Source: Heterotrichella gracilis (lineage: Eukaryota; Sar; Xanthophyceae; Tribonematales; Xanthonemataceae). Taken from it: a DNA stretch of 64,000 nt. The position numbers and the translations under genes are program-made. Positions 10,302-22,823 of this stretch are shown piece by piece (within the stretch, counting starts at the first letter, position 1; each line of letters begins with the position of its first letter). Below the pieces are notes generated by a model, which saw only the letters and a list, made by a program, of their open reading frames with translations, was not told the origin of the DNA and searched no databases. The stretch is taken from NCBI GenBank assembly GCA_032358255.1, contig JAULBX010026941.1, positions 155,796 through 219,795 on the forward strand. Direction: 5' to 3'.

Positions 10302-13300
10302 TCACCGCTTCCCAGAAGCAGCGGTTGGCTTCAGCAACAAGGCATGTTTCTCAGAGGTGACCGCCAGTGAGCCCACAGACACGCCGTGGGCATGCCCGTT
10401 TGCATCGGGCAGCGTCTTGAGCCAGCGCCAGGCGTCCTTGGCTGTGCGGTCGCCCAGCAGCACATCCCTGGGATTAAGAGGGCAGCACATGACGCATCAG
10501 AAAAAGTAGCTTTTCGGGCACTGGAAATAGGATTAAATTCAGATTATGTAGATATTTATAATCTTGGTTTTTAACAAAGAAAGTGCTAGTAGATGGGCAA
10601 CGGTTGAATGGGATTGGCGATGGGTGGGAGCAGTTGGGATGGGTGGCAAGTATGCTGGGGATGGGTGACAGGCTGTGCACTGACTGGAACTGGGGTTGAT
10701 AAGTACAGCCACATTTGCCACATGGACCTCACATGAACCCCACCATCTCACCCCATGTAGCACAATAGATGTAGAGCACATGCCACAAAAAAGGGGGGAA
10801 AGTGGACATCACGCGCCACCGTGCACTCCTCTTCAGCCCCCACTGTGACAATGGCCTCACCTGTACGCATCCAGCAGTGGGGCGACGACATGTGGCGGCT
10901 CATCCACCAGCTCTATGCGCAAGGTGGAGTAGCCAGCAGCGTGTAGATCACGCAAAAAGGGGAGGGCAGATTGGGCCTGCGGCAGGGAATTGGTGCAGTT
11001 GGGGTTACAATGTGGGTATGTATATGGGATAGCAGATGTATGTGCCCTTTGCCGTGTGAGGCAGGCAGCACTGTGCACTATGTGCAATGTTGTTCACTGA
11101 TGGGTTGCCATATTTAAGAGTAAATTACTGTAATGAGATAACAGCTAGCTCAATCTTTGCCCCGAATTCTGCGTGCTCAGGCCACCCTGTGCCTTAAATG
11201 CAGGCAGTGATGCATGTGTTCCCCCCTGATCATAACCCAAACCCACCTGTGCATTGAACACGGTGTTCCTGCACCCCATGCCTCAAATGCATGCAGTAAT
11301 ACGTTTCACCCATTATCATAGCGCACCTGCCCCTCAAATGCAGGCAGTGATGCATGTGTTTTCCCCTGATCGAACCCCGCACCCGGTACCCACCTGTGTA
11401 TTGAACACCGTGTTCCTGCACCCCATGTCAGCCAGGACCAGGTGGTCCTTCCCCTCCCCGTCCCTCACATTGCATGCATTGATAGATTTCCCCCCTGATC
11501 GTACCCCGCACCCAACCCCTGTCAACCAGCACCAGGTGAGCTTTCCCTCCCCATCCCTAAAATGCAAGCAATGTTTCCCCCTTGGACATACCCCATCCCC
11601 GGTGGTACCCACCTGTGCATTGAACACCGTGTTCCTGCACCCCATGTCTGCCAGGACCAGGTGGTCCTTCCCCTCCCCGTCCCTCAGATGCACCGCGTTC
11701 CCCTCGCACGGGTGCCCGCAGTCCTTGTAGCTGTTGCCGTCGCTCAGGAACCGGCAAAACACGCAGTGCTCGGTGTGGAAGATCGGCAGGTGGTGGTGGG
11801 CGATCAGCTCCAATCGGCTGGGATCGGGCAGGGATGATGCCAGAGCGGAGAGCTGATTGGAGTTGAGGTCGTGGGTGGGTGCCAGGCGGTCCAGGGAGGT
11901 GGTGAGGAGGAGGGTTGTGGATAGGGAGTTGGCTGCGTTGAGGGAGAAGTCTCCTTCCAGGCGGGGGATTGTGGCATTGGCCTCCGCCACAAATGCGCCT
12001 GCAGGGGAAGGGCAGATGTGGAACATTGAGGACTGGTGTCAATTCTGTCAGTGATGCGCAATACTAGATGCACGTTTGGGGGATATCAAAGACAAACTGT
12101 TCATTATTTGAAGTAAACTGCACAAATGAACAAGTGGGTGCGAGGGCAGGGAATATGGTGTACCTGCTTCTAAAATCAGTAACTTTATTTTATCACATGC
12201 TCAGCTGTTATGGCTCAACTGAATGGACTTGTACACATCTAAACCGTGAAAAGTTTGCATAATCCCCTGGCGCACACCCACCCACCTGGCCCACCCAGGC
12301 TCAGCAGCTGCTGCAGCATGCCGGTGCTGCGCAACAGCAGCGCATCCGCACCCAGCTTGAGGAAGAATAGCCAGATGCGCTGCTCATCGGGCTTGAGCAC
12401 GCGCGGGGTGGCAACCACCACCCGCTGCCCTGCGCCGCGCACCGCAGCCACCGCCTCCCTCAGGCCGTGCACCTCCAGGAAGTCGAGGACCACCTCGGTG
12501 AGCCAGGGCACTTGGAGAGCTGCGTCCACCTGTGGGAAAGGGGCCAGGCAGGCTTACATCTACTTTCCAAGTTGATATTCTGCACACCCAAGACTTCTCC
12601 AGTGGGGGCAGGATGGGTGTGGTGGTGGTACTTGGGGAGGGGATGCAGGGCACTTTCAGCCTCCCCCAGGCCATGCACCTCCAGAAAATTGAGCACAACC
12701 TCGGCACCTGAAGGGCTGTGTCAATGTACTTAAGGCAGGCTACCATGTATGAGTCTAGTAGCAACAATGTCAGTCACGTGCAAGTCGTGGTCATGCGCCC
12801 TTAAAACCCTGCACCCCACCCCTCCTACCTGCGCCTTGGTGCGACACAGCACCCGGATGAGCGGCTTCCCCCTCCCCCCCCCACGTCCTCCGTTTCCCCC
12901 CTTGGCCACCTCCCCATCCACCGCCTCCTCCCCCCTGGTGGTGGCTCCCGATTGGCCAATCTCACCCATGAGGCTCGGCAGCACAGGGTGTGGTGCGATG
13001 CCGCTGGTGGATGGGTGGGCTGTCCGGGCAGTGAGCAGCTCCTCCACTGCCATCCTCCTGGCTGCCTTGATCTCACTGGCTGGCAGGAACAGGCCTGGGG
13101 AAACAGGGTTTTAGGGTTTAGGGTTCAGGGTTTAGGGTTTGGGGTTCAAAGACCACGGGGCTCACGTGATCTCTCTGGCTGGCAGGAACAGGCCTGCAGA
13201 AACAAGGCTTTAGGGTTTAGGGTAGTAGGGTTTAGAGTTGAAAGGCTGCAGGCCCCACATGGATGCTGAGGACATGCATGGCAAATTTGCACAACACATC

Positions 13301-16300
13301 CTCGTCACATGCGATATGAAACAATGGAAACGTCATGTAAAAACACGATGACCCCAGGAAAAGCAAGTCACACAGACTTATCAGGCGGCAAGTGGTTCAC
13401 AACTTATGGGATCAGGTGGCTTTGAGTTGAAAGGACCACAGACCTGCCCCCAGATCCAGCCCCTCCACATCCAGGCTCCCAAGAGATAGCGAATTCTCGC
13501 CCAGCTGGCCCACCGCTTTGGCAAAATCCTGTGCAGTCAGCGCCCGGTTGCTCGCCTGCATAACGGCCTTTGTTGGCAGAGGGTTCACATGGAACTGCCG
13601 CTTGGCAGTGGGTTGTGAATGATAGGCATGCGTGGCCTGTTGCCATTGTTGGTGGATGCACCCGCGCATGATACTGGAAATGCTCCCAATTGCATGTCCG
13701 CTGCACTGATATGTCTGTTTGCCTGGGAGTTGCTATTGTCGGTGGATACACCCACGCATGACACTTAAATGGTATCTGCTTGCCTGTTGCAATGCCATCT
13801 GGCTGTGTACAGTCACCGAATGCCCTTGAGGGTCCCGAAGCGCCAATTGCAGTGGTGTCCCTACGCTGCCTGAGAGCGTCACGTCGACAGCCACTTTGCG
13901 CTTTTGCGACTCTGACAGGTTCTCGTAGGATTGGTGCAGGCGCGCCTCCAGAGTCGAGTCTCGAGTTTTCCACACCAAGTCCCCAACCTGCAGACGGGGA
14001 GCAGTCAACAGCTGGTGGGATCACCGCCATTGGGGGAAGCAAGCATGGTAGGAGTCAGGATGCAAAAAACTCTGATCCACCTTCGCTTAATTGCAGATCC
14101 AAAATTACCTCCTGCACCTGCACCCTCATGATATCCACCTGCCCCCCGCCAAACCCTTAACCCTAAACACCACGCACCTGCACCCTCCTGAGGTCCACCT
14201 GCCCCCTGCCAAACCCTAGCTGCACCACCCCTTGCTCAGCAGCAGGCAGCGCCGCCCCCCCGCCTGCCACTATGGAGTATAATGCTCCCCCTTGCTCCTC
14301 CTCCTGGGGGTTGCCGCTGTCAAACACCACACCATCGCCGCGCTTGATGGGGGACCTGCACACAAGGGGGTACACCAGGTGAATACACCATATCATCACG
14401 TACGGATGTATACCATTTGAGAAGGTTACGTGGTCTGGTGGAACAAATGTATGTAAGGTCAAGGGTCTCGAAAGCACTCTAGGGATCCTCGATCCTCCAA
14501 AGTTCTACAATGGTGGATGCAGTCTCACACTGTGCAGGAGCAAAATTCTGGGACATATTACTTGCAACAGAAAATTGTATGACACAGCAATATTACTGCG
14601 TGCAACTGTTGGAATGCAGTCTCCACTTCCCTCCAGCACCCCACCCACCTCAGCTCCACCCACACCCCCTGTGGCGCCACCTGGCCCACCCTGCCTATCG
14701 CAACCCCCCTGTGTCGGGGGGAGCGGCCTCGAACCAGCTCCTGGTGCTGGCTGCCACCCAAAAACCCTAGGGTAAGCCCGCTGTGGTGCTCGTCCTGACC
14801 ACGCGCAAACACCTGCCAGGGGTGGGGATGATGTATGCAAGTTGGTGAGTATTATTCAGCCTCCATTGTGAATGAAACCCTTGACCACTTGGATGAAGTT
14901 TCGGGGAGGAGCGTGGTTGCATATAAAGGCAAGGGTGAAAGGATATCAATAGGACTATTGTTATCTTAGCACCCTGGATAAAGGGCATTGTGGTATGACA
15001 AGGGGTGGAGCATGGTCTGAAATGAGGAGGAATTTGTGCAGCAATGCGCAGCCTGCAATGCAAGTGCTTGGAATGCAAATTGTATCTGACCCACGTGTGT
15101 GCTTACAACCTGCTGGGAATTCTACAGTGGGCGCATAGCCTTGTGGTACCCAAGGCTCTATAGCCCCTACCCACCCACCTGATGCAGGTCCGTCATTTGC
15201 TGGTTGGAGGGGGCTCCCCTCCCCTGTACAGGGCTTTTCCCCTGGATCTCTGCCCATGCTGCGTCCACTGCCTGACGGTACACCTGCAGGTGACAAGTGG
15301 CACCCTTAGCCCTAAACCCTAATTTAGGGCCTAAAATATTCAATTATTTCGAATGAGAATTTAAAAAATATTATCCAATAGGCAAACAGTGTTAGTTGGC
15401 CCATTCGGCAGCAAACATTAATCACAATTGAGCATCACAGGCATATCACCACTCTCCTACCCCCACCCTCACTCCCCCACCTGCGTTGTTATGGCCACAT
15501 ACTCTGGCCCCTTGAGCCTCCCCTCTATCTTGAAGCACGACACCCCTGCCTGGATGAGCTGGGGAACCACCTCCACTGCCATCAGGTCTTGGGGGCTCAG
15601 CAGGTACTTTATGTCACCCAAATCCTGCAGGGGGGGAATAAATAGTGGGTTGGCGATCGATAACAGGGGGTGGGAACGCGGGCCAAGGTATGTGGGTCTA
15701 CTATGCAATACTTCTACCCTAAACTACAAACAAATATCTAATCGAATTCTGCAAGGCCCCTCGCCAGGGTCCATCATGCCAGCATAAATTGAACCAGGCG
15801 CTGATGCAAAGCTCAACCCTAGCCAGGGGCGGTGCAAAAACTGTTCATATTTTAGAACCCTGGTGATTAGACGCTCAGCACACCCCTCCTCCTCAGCGCC
15901 ATCCTCCTCCTACCCCCTACCCGGATCTCGCCATTCACCACCAGCCCATAGGGCAGCCTGGGATTAGGGTGCAGGGTTTACCCAAACCCTAAACCCCTGC
16001 AAACCCTAGACCCTTCCTCCCCTGCCTTGCCTTCCCCTTTTCCCCCACCCCTACCCGGATCTCCCCGTTCACCACCAGTCCGTAGGGCAGCCTGCATGCC
16101 TGCGCACATTGCCCTCGGTTGGCGCTGCGTCCCCCCCACGCCTCTGAGGAGAAGCATTGCCCGCTGTAGGACACACACAGGGCGCCTGCGGGGGAGATAC
16201 GTATTAGCACTTTTTTCTGAATGGATGTCAAATGAAATGTAAATCCGCCAAAATCTCCACTTGCACCCCGGTGCCCGGTGGTATTAATTATTTCAAAAGA

Positions 16301-18139
16301 GCTGCTTGATGCCGCATGTGCAAGACTGACTGCTAATCTGCTCCGTTGCTGGATTGCATGTAATGAATCAAGTGACTAATCACGGCGCCCGGGTAGGGTT
16401 TTGCATTAGGGTTTGGAGTTAGGCACCTACCATGCACGAACGCCTCCACTTGCACATCGCTGCTCCGCCCCACTGCTGCAATCTCACCCACGCTCAGCTC
16501 CCGCCCCACCACCACCCGGGACATCCCTCGCTCCCGAGCGAACTCCGCCCCCTCCCCAGACGTGATTGACATTTGCGTTGATGCGTGGATGCGCAGGTGG
16601 GGGGCCACGCGCCGAATGAGCTCAACCACCCCAAGGTCCTGAGGGTTTTAAAAGGGGGTTTTTATGGGGGAATTTTTATCAGGGCCAACAAAACCCTAAA
16701 TTTGAAACCTTACACCATGCACCCACCTGCACAATCACCGAATCCACCATCCAGGTCCTGAGGTTTTCTAGAGAGGGGTGGGGTGGGGGCGGGGTATAGT
16801 TGGTGGCGCAATGGATGCAAATGTTTACAAAACCTGTCTACGTCATGTCACCTGTTCAGTACTTCAATATACTGCATATCATGTAACCTGTTCATGTTAT
16901 TACCACCTGCTCTGGTGAGTGGCAAGGGCCTGGCCCCCTCGCCCTCGCCCAACCCTCCATGAATGTGCTCATGCTGCACCTTTTCCCCTTTGTCCGATTC
17001 AGTACCATGACAAAAGTAGGACGATCGCCATTGTGCCCTAGCACCCTGCCCCGAGCATGCTCATCCACAGCGGCCAACTCCTCAACAGAACCCTAAACCC
17101 TAGACCCTAGACCCACCTGCACAATCACCGCATCCACGCCTGCTGCCGCTATGCGCCGCACATGCTCCTCCACAGCGGCCAGCTCCTCGTCGAATATGAG
17201 CACATTGAGGGTGACGTACCCCCGCACTCCCCTCTCGTGCAGGTATTGTACCACCCCTGGCAGCTCGTCAAGGGTGAAATTTGAGGCCCTGCGCGAGGGG
17301 AGGACAGTACGTGGTGGTGTGGTGGGGGGTGGGGGGTTGGGTGCTGCTGGTTGGGAGGATGTGCAGGGTTGCATACCGCCACCTCTATGATCCCCATTCT
17401 GGAAGGAAACCCCACCACCCATCACGCATGCGCACCGAAACCCCGCCCCTCCATCCCACCTGCAAGCCCCCACCCTCGCCCCCCTACCCTCCTCCCGACC
17501 CCTTTACTGTCCAACAGGTACTCCCCCTCCTCCCATCCAACCTTCCACCACCCACCTTGCACGCGCGTTGAAGCCCTCCACCCCAAAATACACGGCATCT
17601 GCTCCATTCTCAACACCCGCCCTCAGCTGCGGCCACCCCCCCGCAGGCGCCAGAACCTCCGGCTTGTGGGGTGTTGTGTGGGTGCCAGGTGGCGCCACCA
17701 CGTGGGCTGTGGGGCTGGCTGTGGCGTGGGGGTGCTGGGAGGGTTGCGGCGGTGGTGGTGGTGGGGTGGTGAGGGATGAGTAGAGTGCGGGGTTCTTGCG
17801 TTGGGTGGTGTCGGTGTCGGTGGCGGTGGGGGGTGGAGGGTTGGGGGTGAAACCTTGGCTGGGGTTTGAGCTGGTGCGGCTGGTGGCGCAGGTGGGTGGG
17901 AGGGAGAGGGTGGCGCGTTTTGAGGGGTGGGGGGAGCGGCGGGGGTTTGGAGGGGGGCGGGAGGGTTTTACTGCCACGGCTGCTGCCGCGCCTAGGGCCC
18001 TGCACCACCACGTGTACACCTGTCGATACCAATTCACTGAAGTATACAAAAGTGGGCAAGTTTGTGCTCTGCCCACACGTATCTGCCGTCTTGCACATGC
18101 ATGCATGCATATGTTAGTGGTGCAGTCTCGCGCATGCAT
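10302..18139 (-). CDS. peptidase U32 family protein (RlhA-like)
   Basis: Fifteen exons on the minus strand: 18139-17556, 17288-17117, 16638-16431, 16185-16055, 15624-15481, 15283-15179, 14812-14649, 14355-14178, 13987-13784, 13594-13444, 13094-12829, 12529-12286, 11998-11613, 10976-10861, 10467-10302. All phases match (about 1,072 aa). Diagnostic segments are PEVLAPAGGWPQLRAGVENG, ADAVYFGVEGFNAR, LRIHASTQMSITS, the Cys cluster CVSYSGQC...GRSANRGQCAQACRLPY, FKIEGRLKGPEYVA, and C-terminal EHCVFC with DCGHPC. Bacterial relatives (RlhA, TrhP) are Fe-S enzymes that hydroxylate rRNA or tRNA pyrimidines, so RNA modification is more likely than proteolysis. The long Pro/Thr-rich N-terminus suggests organelle import, but the exact start is uncertain. 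One intron (donor at 13783) uses GC instead of GT. Many introns contain copies of flanking exon ends. Confidence 0.9.
11246..11612 (-). repeat. degenerate copies of a U32 exon end and donor site
   Basis: The end of the U32 exon at 11613 (coding LADMGCRNTVFNAQ plus GT donor) recurs downstream in the intron: a long copy at about 11389-11470, a shorter one at about 11246-11290 and a diverged one at about 11514-11560. The 11389 copy still spells the same peptide and a CAG|GTGGGT-type donor. This intron is therefore a ladder of decoy exon ends. Confidence 0.8.
12601..12735 (-). pseudogene. broken duplicate of U32 exon 12286-12529
   Basis: On the minus strand this intronic stretch reads IDTALQVP, then EVVLNFLEVHGLGEA, clearly a copy of the real exon start VDAALQVPWLTEVVLDFLEVHGLREA. 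Alignment by eye shows a 10-bp deletion after ALQVP, so the copy is out of frame and should not be used as coding sequence. Confidence 0.8.
13106..13236. repeat. telomere-like TTTAGGG tracts flanking a duplicated exon start
   Basis: Stretches at 13106-13147 and about 13200-13236 are runs of TTTAGGG and close variants. Between them, at about 13166-13200, lies a copy of the U32 exon start at 13094 (TGGCTGGCAGGAACAGGCCTG), including an acceptor-like CTGCAG. The whole block of about 60-70 bp, exon edge plus telomere-like repeat, looks duplicated in tandem. Confidence 0.8.
14114..14170 (-). repeat. copy of U32 exon end (14178) with CCCTAAA spacer
   Basis: About 43 bp at 14114-14157 repeat the exon end at about 14175-14218 with few mismatches (CCACCTGCCCCC core and the CACCTGCACCCTC donor side). 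The copies are separated by TAACCCTAAACAC. Confidence 0.8.
15911..16014 (-). repeat. copy of U32 exon end (16055) with telomere-like spacer
   Basis: Bases 15911-15960 repeat 16047-16094, the end of the Cys-cluster exon with its donor, at roughly 90% identity. The peptide RLPYGLVVNGEIR is preserved. The intervening 15961-16014 contains AAACCCTAAACCC and related units. Confidence 0.85.
16724..17113 (-). repeat. two partial copies of U32 exon 17117-17288 with CCCTAAACCCTAGACCC
   Basis: About 17052-17083 repeats the exon interior at 17156-17190 (CACAGCGGCCA core). About 16724-16752 repeats the exon end and donor (ACCCACCTGCACAATCACCG). A telomere-like CCCTAAACCCTAGACCC tract lies at 17093-17113, directly next to the real donor. 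Confidence 0.75.
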
Positions 18140-18892
18140 GCATGCATATACACGTGTTGCTCCTGTTTCGCAACTGGTTCGGACCTGGTGTATCCCTGCG
18201 TTTGCCCCATGACGCTCCGCATTGCACTGCCGTCAATTCGCTAACTGAGTTGGTGTGTGTACTATGCCTGCGGCTGTTCAGGCACCCATGGCCAGCCGTC
18301 GCACAAGTGCGCAAGGGTGGATATATCCATGTGGTGCGAGATACAAGCTGACCACTATGTATTCTTTGTAGAACTTGGTGTTGCTGTAATTGCAGTGTAA
18401 GAAAGGCAGTCGGTTTTGGAAGCAGAGCTTGCCAAGTGCTGGTCCCAGTCTTACGGTACGCTAAGACTTACTCGCCCACCTTGTTGCTGCAAAGTCAACC
18501 TGTGGCGGTTGCGTGCAGCGGTTCCATATGCATATGCTGCCGTCTTTTCGAGGGCAAGCACTTGTGCGTCAAGCTAGTTGGGTGCACTTCTTGGCGTACG
18601 CAGGGAAGTGGGTTCACTGTGAACAGGGGGTGAAAAAATATGGTGTGGCTCTGGGCACAAGAAAGCCTGGCTCTGCCACTTTTGTGCAGTGCTTGCTGGT
18701 TTCTATGGTAAAATAGCTGTTCCTCAACGAAACACACGTAAACGTCTTTCCTTGTCCCTCTCCTTGTCCCTCTCCTTGTCCCACACAACACCTCACTGGC
18801 GTTCTAAAAGAGGTTTGCTACCTAGTTGCTGTACGTACAACGGCTGGCCAAGCTGTTTAGCCACTTGCGCTGACCCATGGCCTCTGTGTGCA
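18140..18892. promoter_or_regulatory. divergent promoter region, U32 / 2OG-like genes
   Basis: This gap separates divergent starts. Two strong CATGCATGCATATG-type elements sit at 18096-18113 and about 18133-18151, around the proposed U32 start. A third, in the opposite orientation, is at 18978-18990 in intron 1 of the plus-strand gene. A triple CTCCTTGTCCCT repeat lies at about 18750-18780. Confidence 0.5.
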
Positions 18893-21800
18893 ATGCCTCT
18901 GAGTGACGCCCAAGAGCTGCTGAGCCAGGTAGGATGCGGCCAGAACCCATCGCACATCCAGCGGCATGTGGCCAACGCATATGCATGCATGCCCGAAACA
19001 CCCACAAACTCATGCGCACTCTGAACCAACCCACCAAAGTATAATCTGTTCCCTGGCAGGATGCCCTTGTTGGAACAACCACGTTCCCTGTTTTGGGCGC
19101 TTTGCCCACATAAGTTCATCACCGCCCTCATCGCCCTCTGGCATTCGCCCATCCATGGCTGACTTTGACAAACTCCCCCTTTCCTCAGGGCCAGCTGAAT
19201 CAGTGCCAGTCGGAGCTGCAGCCGCTGGTCCCTTTGGCTCAGCAGGCGTACCGACGCCAGGTGGCGGCCCCACAGGAGGACGGCGAGGGGTTGGCGTTTG
19301 AGTACGCAGCAGCAGTGGGGGAGACTGCATACCTACTGGTGGGTGTACGCAGGAACGGAACTTGTGGCGCATGAATGTGGTGGGTTTCCATGGAGTATGC
19401 AGGGCACGCGGGGCATTCCATTGGTGCGCCATGCTGCCCGGGAAAGCCATGGACCATGCGCACGTAATCCAGACACACTTGAAATTCGTCAACATTACTT
19501 GAGCATGGACGCACTATCCCCGCATATTTCCTGAGAATGTTTGTATAAAATTTAGTAATGATGATTACATGTATTCTTCAGCATTGTTATCGGCACATAT
19601 GTGCAATCTATTTTACGTCATATATACTCGCCAAATTTTGGTGCTTGCAAACCATAATTGTAATTGTTACCTTACTTGCAATACCCCAGCAACCAAGGCG
19701 TAAGCAAATTTTCAAATCACCATGTGTCAAAAAGTGCACACCCCGCAGGCGATCGAGTTGTGCAAGCAAGGGGACTATGACAACGCTGACACAGTACTGG
19801 GGTGGCTGGGGTGCCAGTACAGGTTGTCATGTGGGGTATGGCAGGCGTGCTTGGAAGGGGCTGCCCATGCGCCACCTGGCACCTCAACAGACCAACATGC
19901 ATGCCCAGGAGGCGGCGTTGCAAGCAGTGCGCCGGTTGTGTGTCTGCCGGATGCTGTGTCAGGTGCGTTGGGGGGTGGAGGGCTGATGAAGAATATTTAC
20001 AACCTCCCTCCATATGTTTGAACGCTTTGCCTTGGCACAGGGTGTGGCATCTGAAGGTTGGTGCTTTAACATGTGGGTATCGCATATAAATGTAGAGTAT
20101 ACAAAATGCAACGAAAAACAGCCCTGATTGGCGTGGCATTTTGTTTGTGCACCATAAGCTTCGGCCCACAAGGACAATGAGCAGTGCCCAGCGGTGGACA
20201 AAATCCAGAGTTTTCCAATGCAATGCCTTCAACGCCGTATTGCGCAACGCTATCCAATGCAATCCAGGACACTTTAATGCTGTGCGCAATGCTACTCTAT
20301 GCATTCACACAGACGCATGTGGGACGCTGAAACATGTGCATGACTCCCCACCCAACCCCGCAGGGCGCCTGCTGGATACCCTCAAACGGGGTCTCGCCCC
20401 CCATGCGTCCTACTGGGAACAGCATGCATATGGCGCGCCTGACACTCCCTTCTTCTCGTATTACTACCCCTTGGTACGAAGGGTCCAGGGTTTAGGGTTT
20501 TGCACTGCCATGTGCCCTTCTGGATGCAGAGTGCATACAGCGCGCCTGACGCCCCAAGGTCCACTTACCTAAGCTGGAAATCATGGCCTAAATATTGATA
20601 CGCATCTGATACCTGCAATGATAATGTATTGTGAACCACCACTGCCAGTTTGCTGCCCCAGCACCCTAGGGCGCCCTCTTCCCCCTTGCCACGCAAATCC
20701 ATTTCCACCTTGATGACCTTCCCTCCCCATTCCACAGAACCAACCCCCCTCCAATGCAATAGAGCAGGCTGCCCAGCACCTCCACACCCAGCTGCGGCGC
20801 CTGCCTGGGTGCGCCGGGGGTGTGACGGGTGCCTGTGGGGTGGAGTGGTGGGCGCACACGCGAGCGCCTGGGGATCCCCACCAGCTGCACTTTGATGTGG
20901 ATGAATCCCTGCTGCGCCAAGGGGAGGATGCATACGAGCTGAAGCACCCGGTGCGTGGCAGCAGGATGCCTCGAGTGCAGTGGGAAGGGGGTAGGGGGTA
21001 GGGTGGTGGGTGTTTGAAAGGGCACCTTTTTGGATGCATGTGGCAGCTCATTGAACACTTGTCATTGACCAGGAGCTAGCTGGCAATAGCCACGTGGCAT
21101 CACATGCATCCCGTGCATCCCCACCAGCGTGGCACCCGTCAGTCACCCCTCCTTTTCCCAACACCACCCCGCACTATCCACCTATTCACACAACAGTTAA
21201 CACATCCACCCTTCCCCTGCAGCTCCTCAGCAGCGTCCTCTTCCTGTCGCCATGTGGCGGACCGACACTTGTCATTGATCAGGAGCCAGCAGGCGCGCTA
21301 GGTCAAACAGGGTGGGCGGTTGCGCCAGCTGGCGGTCAGCTGTTGGCCTTCAGGGGGAGCCTGCTGCATGGGGTGCTGCCAGGTGAGTGGGGTGAGAGGT
21401 GGGGTGGTGGTTCATGAATAAACAATTGGCTGCAATTGTTGTGCAGGCTGTTTTCCTTAGTTTGTGGCAGGTGCCCGTAACATGACAAGGCGGTTTGGCA
21501 CACTCCAAACTCATTTACCATTCTCATTTAACTTTCAAATGTCCACCTAAGTGAAGGGCTACAAATTTTTAAGGACCAGGGGTGCCCGATGCTGATCATA
21601 ATTATTTTGAAGAACCACGTCCCAAAACCCCTGGCGCAGGATCTGCCGCGCCCTCATCTGACCCAGACAGATCCTACCAGACACGCACCACGCTCATTCT
21701 GGCATGGTGGGGGCCCGAAATGCGCCCTGCATGTGGGACATCTGGCCTGGGTCCTGGGCGCATGGCTCCCCATCCATCCACAGCGTCAGCTGGCAGCTGG

Positions 21801-22412
21801 GTGCACGCATTGCCAGTGTGCGATGCATCGGAACCACTCCTGGAGCTGCCAATGGAGACAAATACTCATCATCACCATCACCAGCCCAAACACCACCACC
21901 ATAAACATCAACATCACCATCACAGTCACCATCACCATGATCGTAAGGCAGAGATCGATGCTTGCCAGGGACAGAGTGAGGACCACCAGCCAGGGATGGA
22001 TGCTTACCAGGGAGGGATTGTCGCAAATGTGATGGGGACTGCAGCCGCTGGATCGGGGTATGCAAATCCGGTGCACCCCGTAGGGCAGCAGCAGCGGGAC
22101 ATTGGGAGTGAAGGTGGAGATGTGGCTGGTGTGGTGGTGCCAGCTGGCGTCAGCCCAGTGTGGGAGCGAGTGGGCCGTGGCGCGTCACCGTCTGGCAGGG
22201 CGTCATCAGGGGAGGAGCTGCATGGTAGCTGGCGCGAGGCGCTGAACAAGGCTGGAAATGCAGTTTATGGGAGCACCATGTCGTCGGTTGCTGGCAGCAC
22301 GCCCCAGGCGGTTGAGGTCATCGTACCGCTTGGCGCTGATCTGCCGCTGCCCCCGCTGCGCTTCTTCTTGCGCAGCGCATGGGAGGTCAGGGACGCGTAT
22401 GTGCTTCGCTGA
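18893..22412 (+). CDS. 2OG-Fe(II) oxygenase-like protein with His-rich C-terminal extension
   Basis: Exons include 18893-18928, 19189-19338, about 19749-19980 (one or two exons, boundaries unresolved), 20364-20473, 20738-20950, 21223-21382 and 21574-22412. The core looks like a 2-oxoglutarate/Fe(II) double-stranded beta-helix: EWWAHTRAP then HQLHFDVDES (HxD), LSSVLFLSPCGGPTLVID, LLAFRGSLLHGVLPG (distal His) and TRTTLILAWWGP (Arg for 2-oxoglutarate). Similar unannotated proteins occur in plants and algae; the substrate is unknown. After the core, a tail of about 230 aa contains a His-rich tract (about 21856-21945) and low-complexity sequence. The 3' flank has TTTG repeats at about 22425-22460. 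The acceptor at 21573 was chosen because it keeps phase with the 21382 donor. Confidence 0.72.
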
Positions 22413-22823
22413 CGGCTGGGATTGCCTTTTGTATGTTTGTTTGTGTGTTTGTTTGTATGTCGCTGGCGGGTGCTCAGTTGAACCAAACTATTTATTTGAT
22501 TATTTAGCCAGTTGACTGTCGTGTGTTGAACTTGCACGTATGTGCTGCAAAAAGGCAATTTAGGTATCTCATGATGTACCCAACATATTAGTAGTGACCA
22601 CTGCCAGCAATACCATGCAGACCTGTAGCAGGTACTCCTCTTCTAGACAATGCATGACGCTGAATCAAGTGTGTTTGCCGGCATCATGTGCGGGGTCACC
22701 ACCAAGTGTTTCTTCGCTTTCCTCCTGTCGTATATGTCCATGATTGCAACGGTAAATGATTATATTCAGTAGTGAAGAAATAAAATGAAATGGTGTCACA
22801 CAGTGCCGCCGTGTGTGGGGGCG

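Noticed and set aside
13106-13147. Telomere end or chromosome terminus
   Set aside because: The TTTAGGG tracts are short, degenerate, interrupted and inside gene introns, so they are interstitial.
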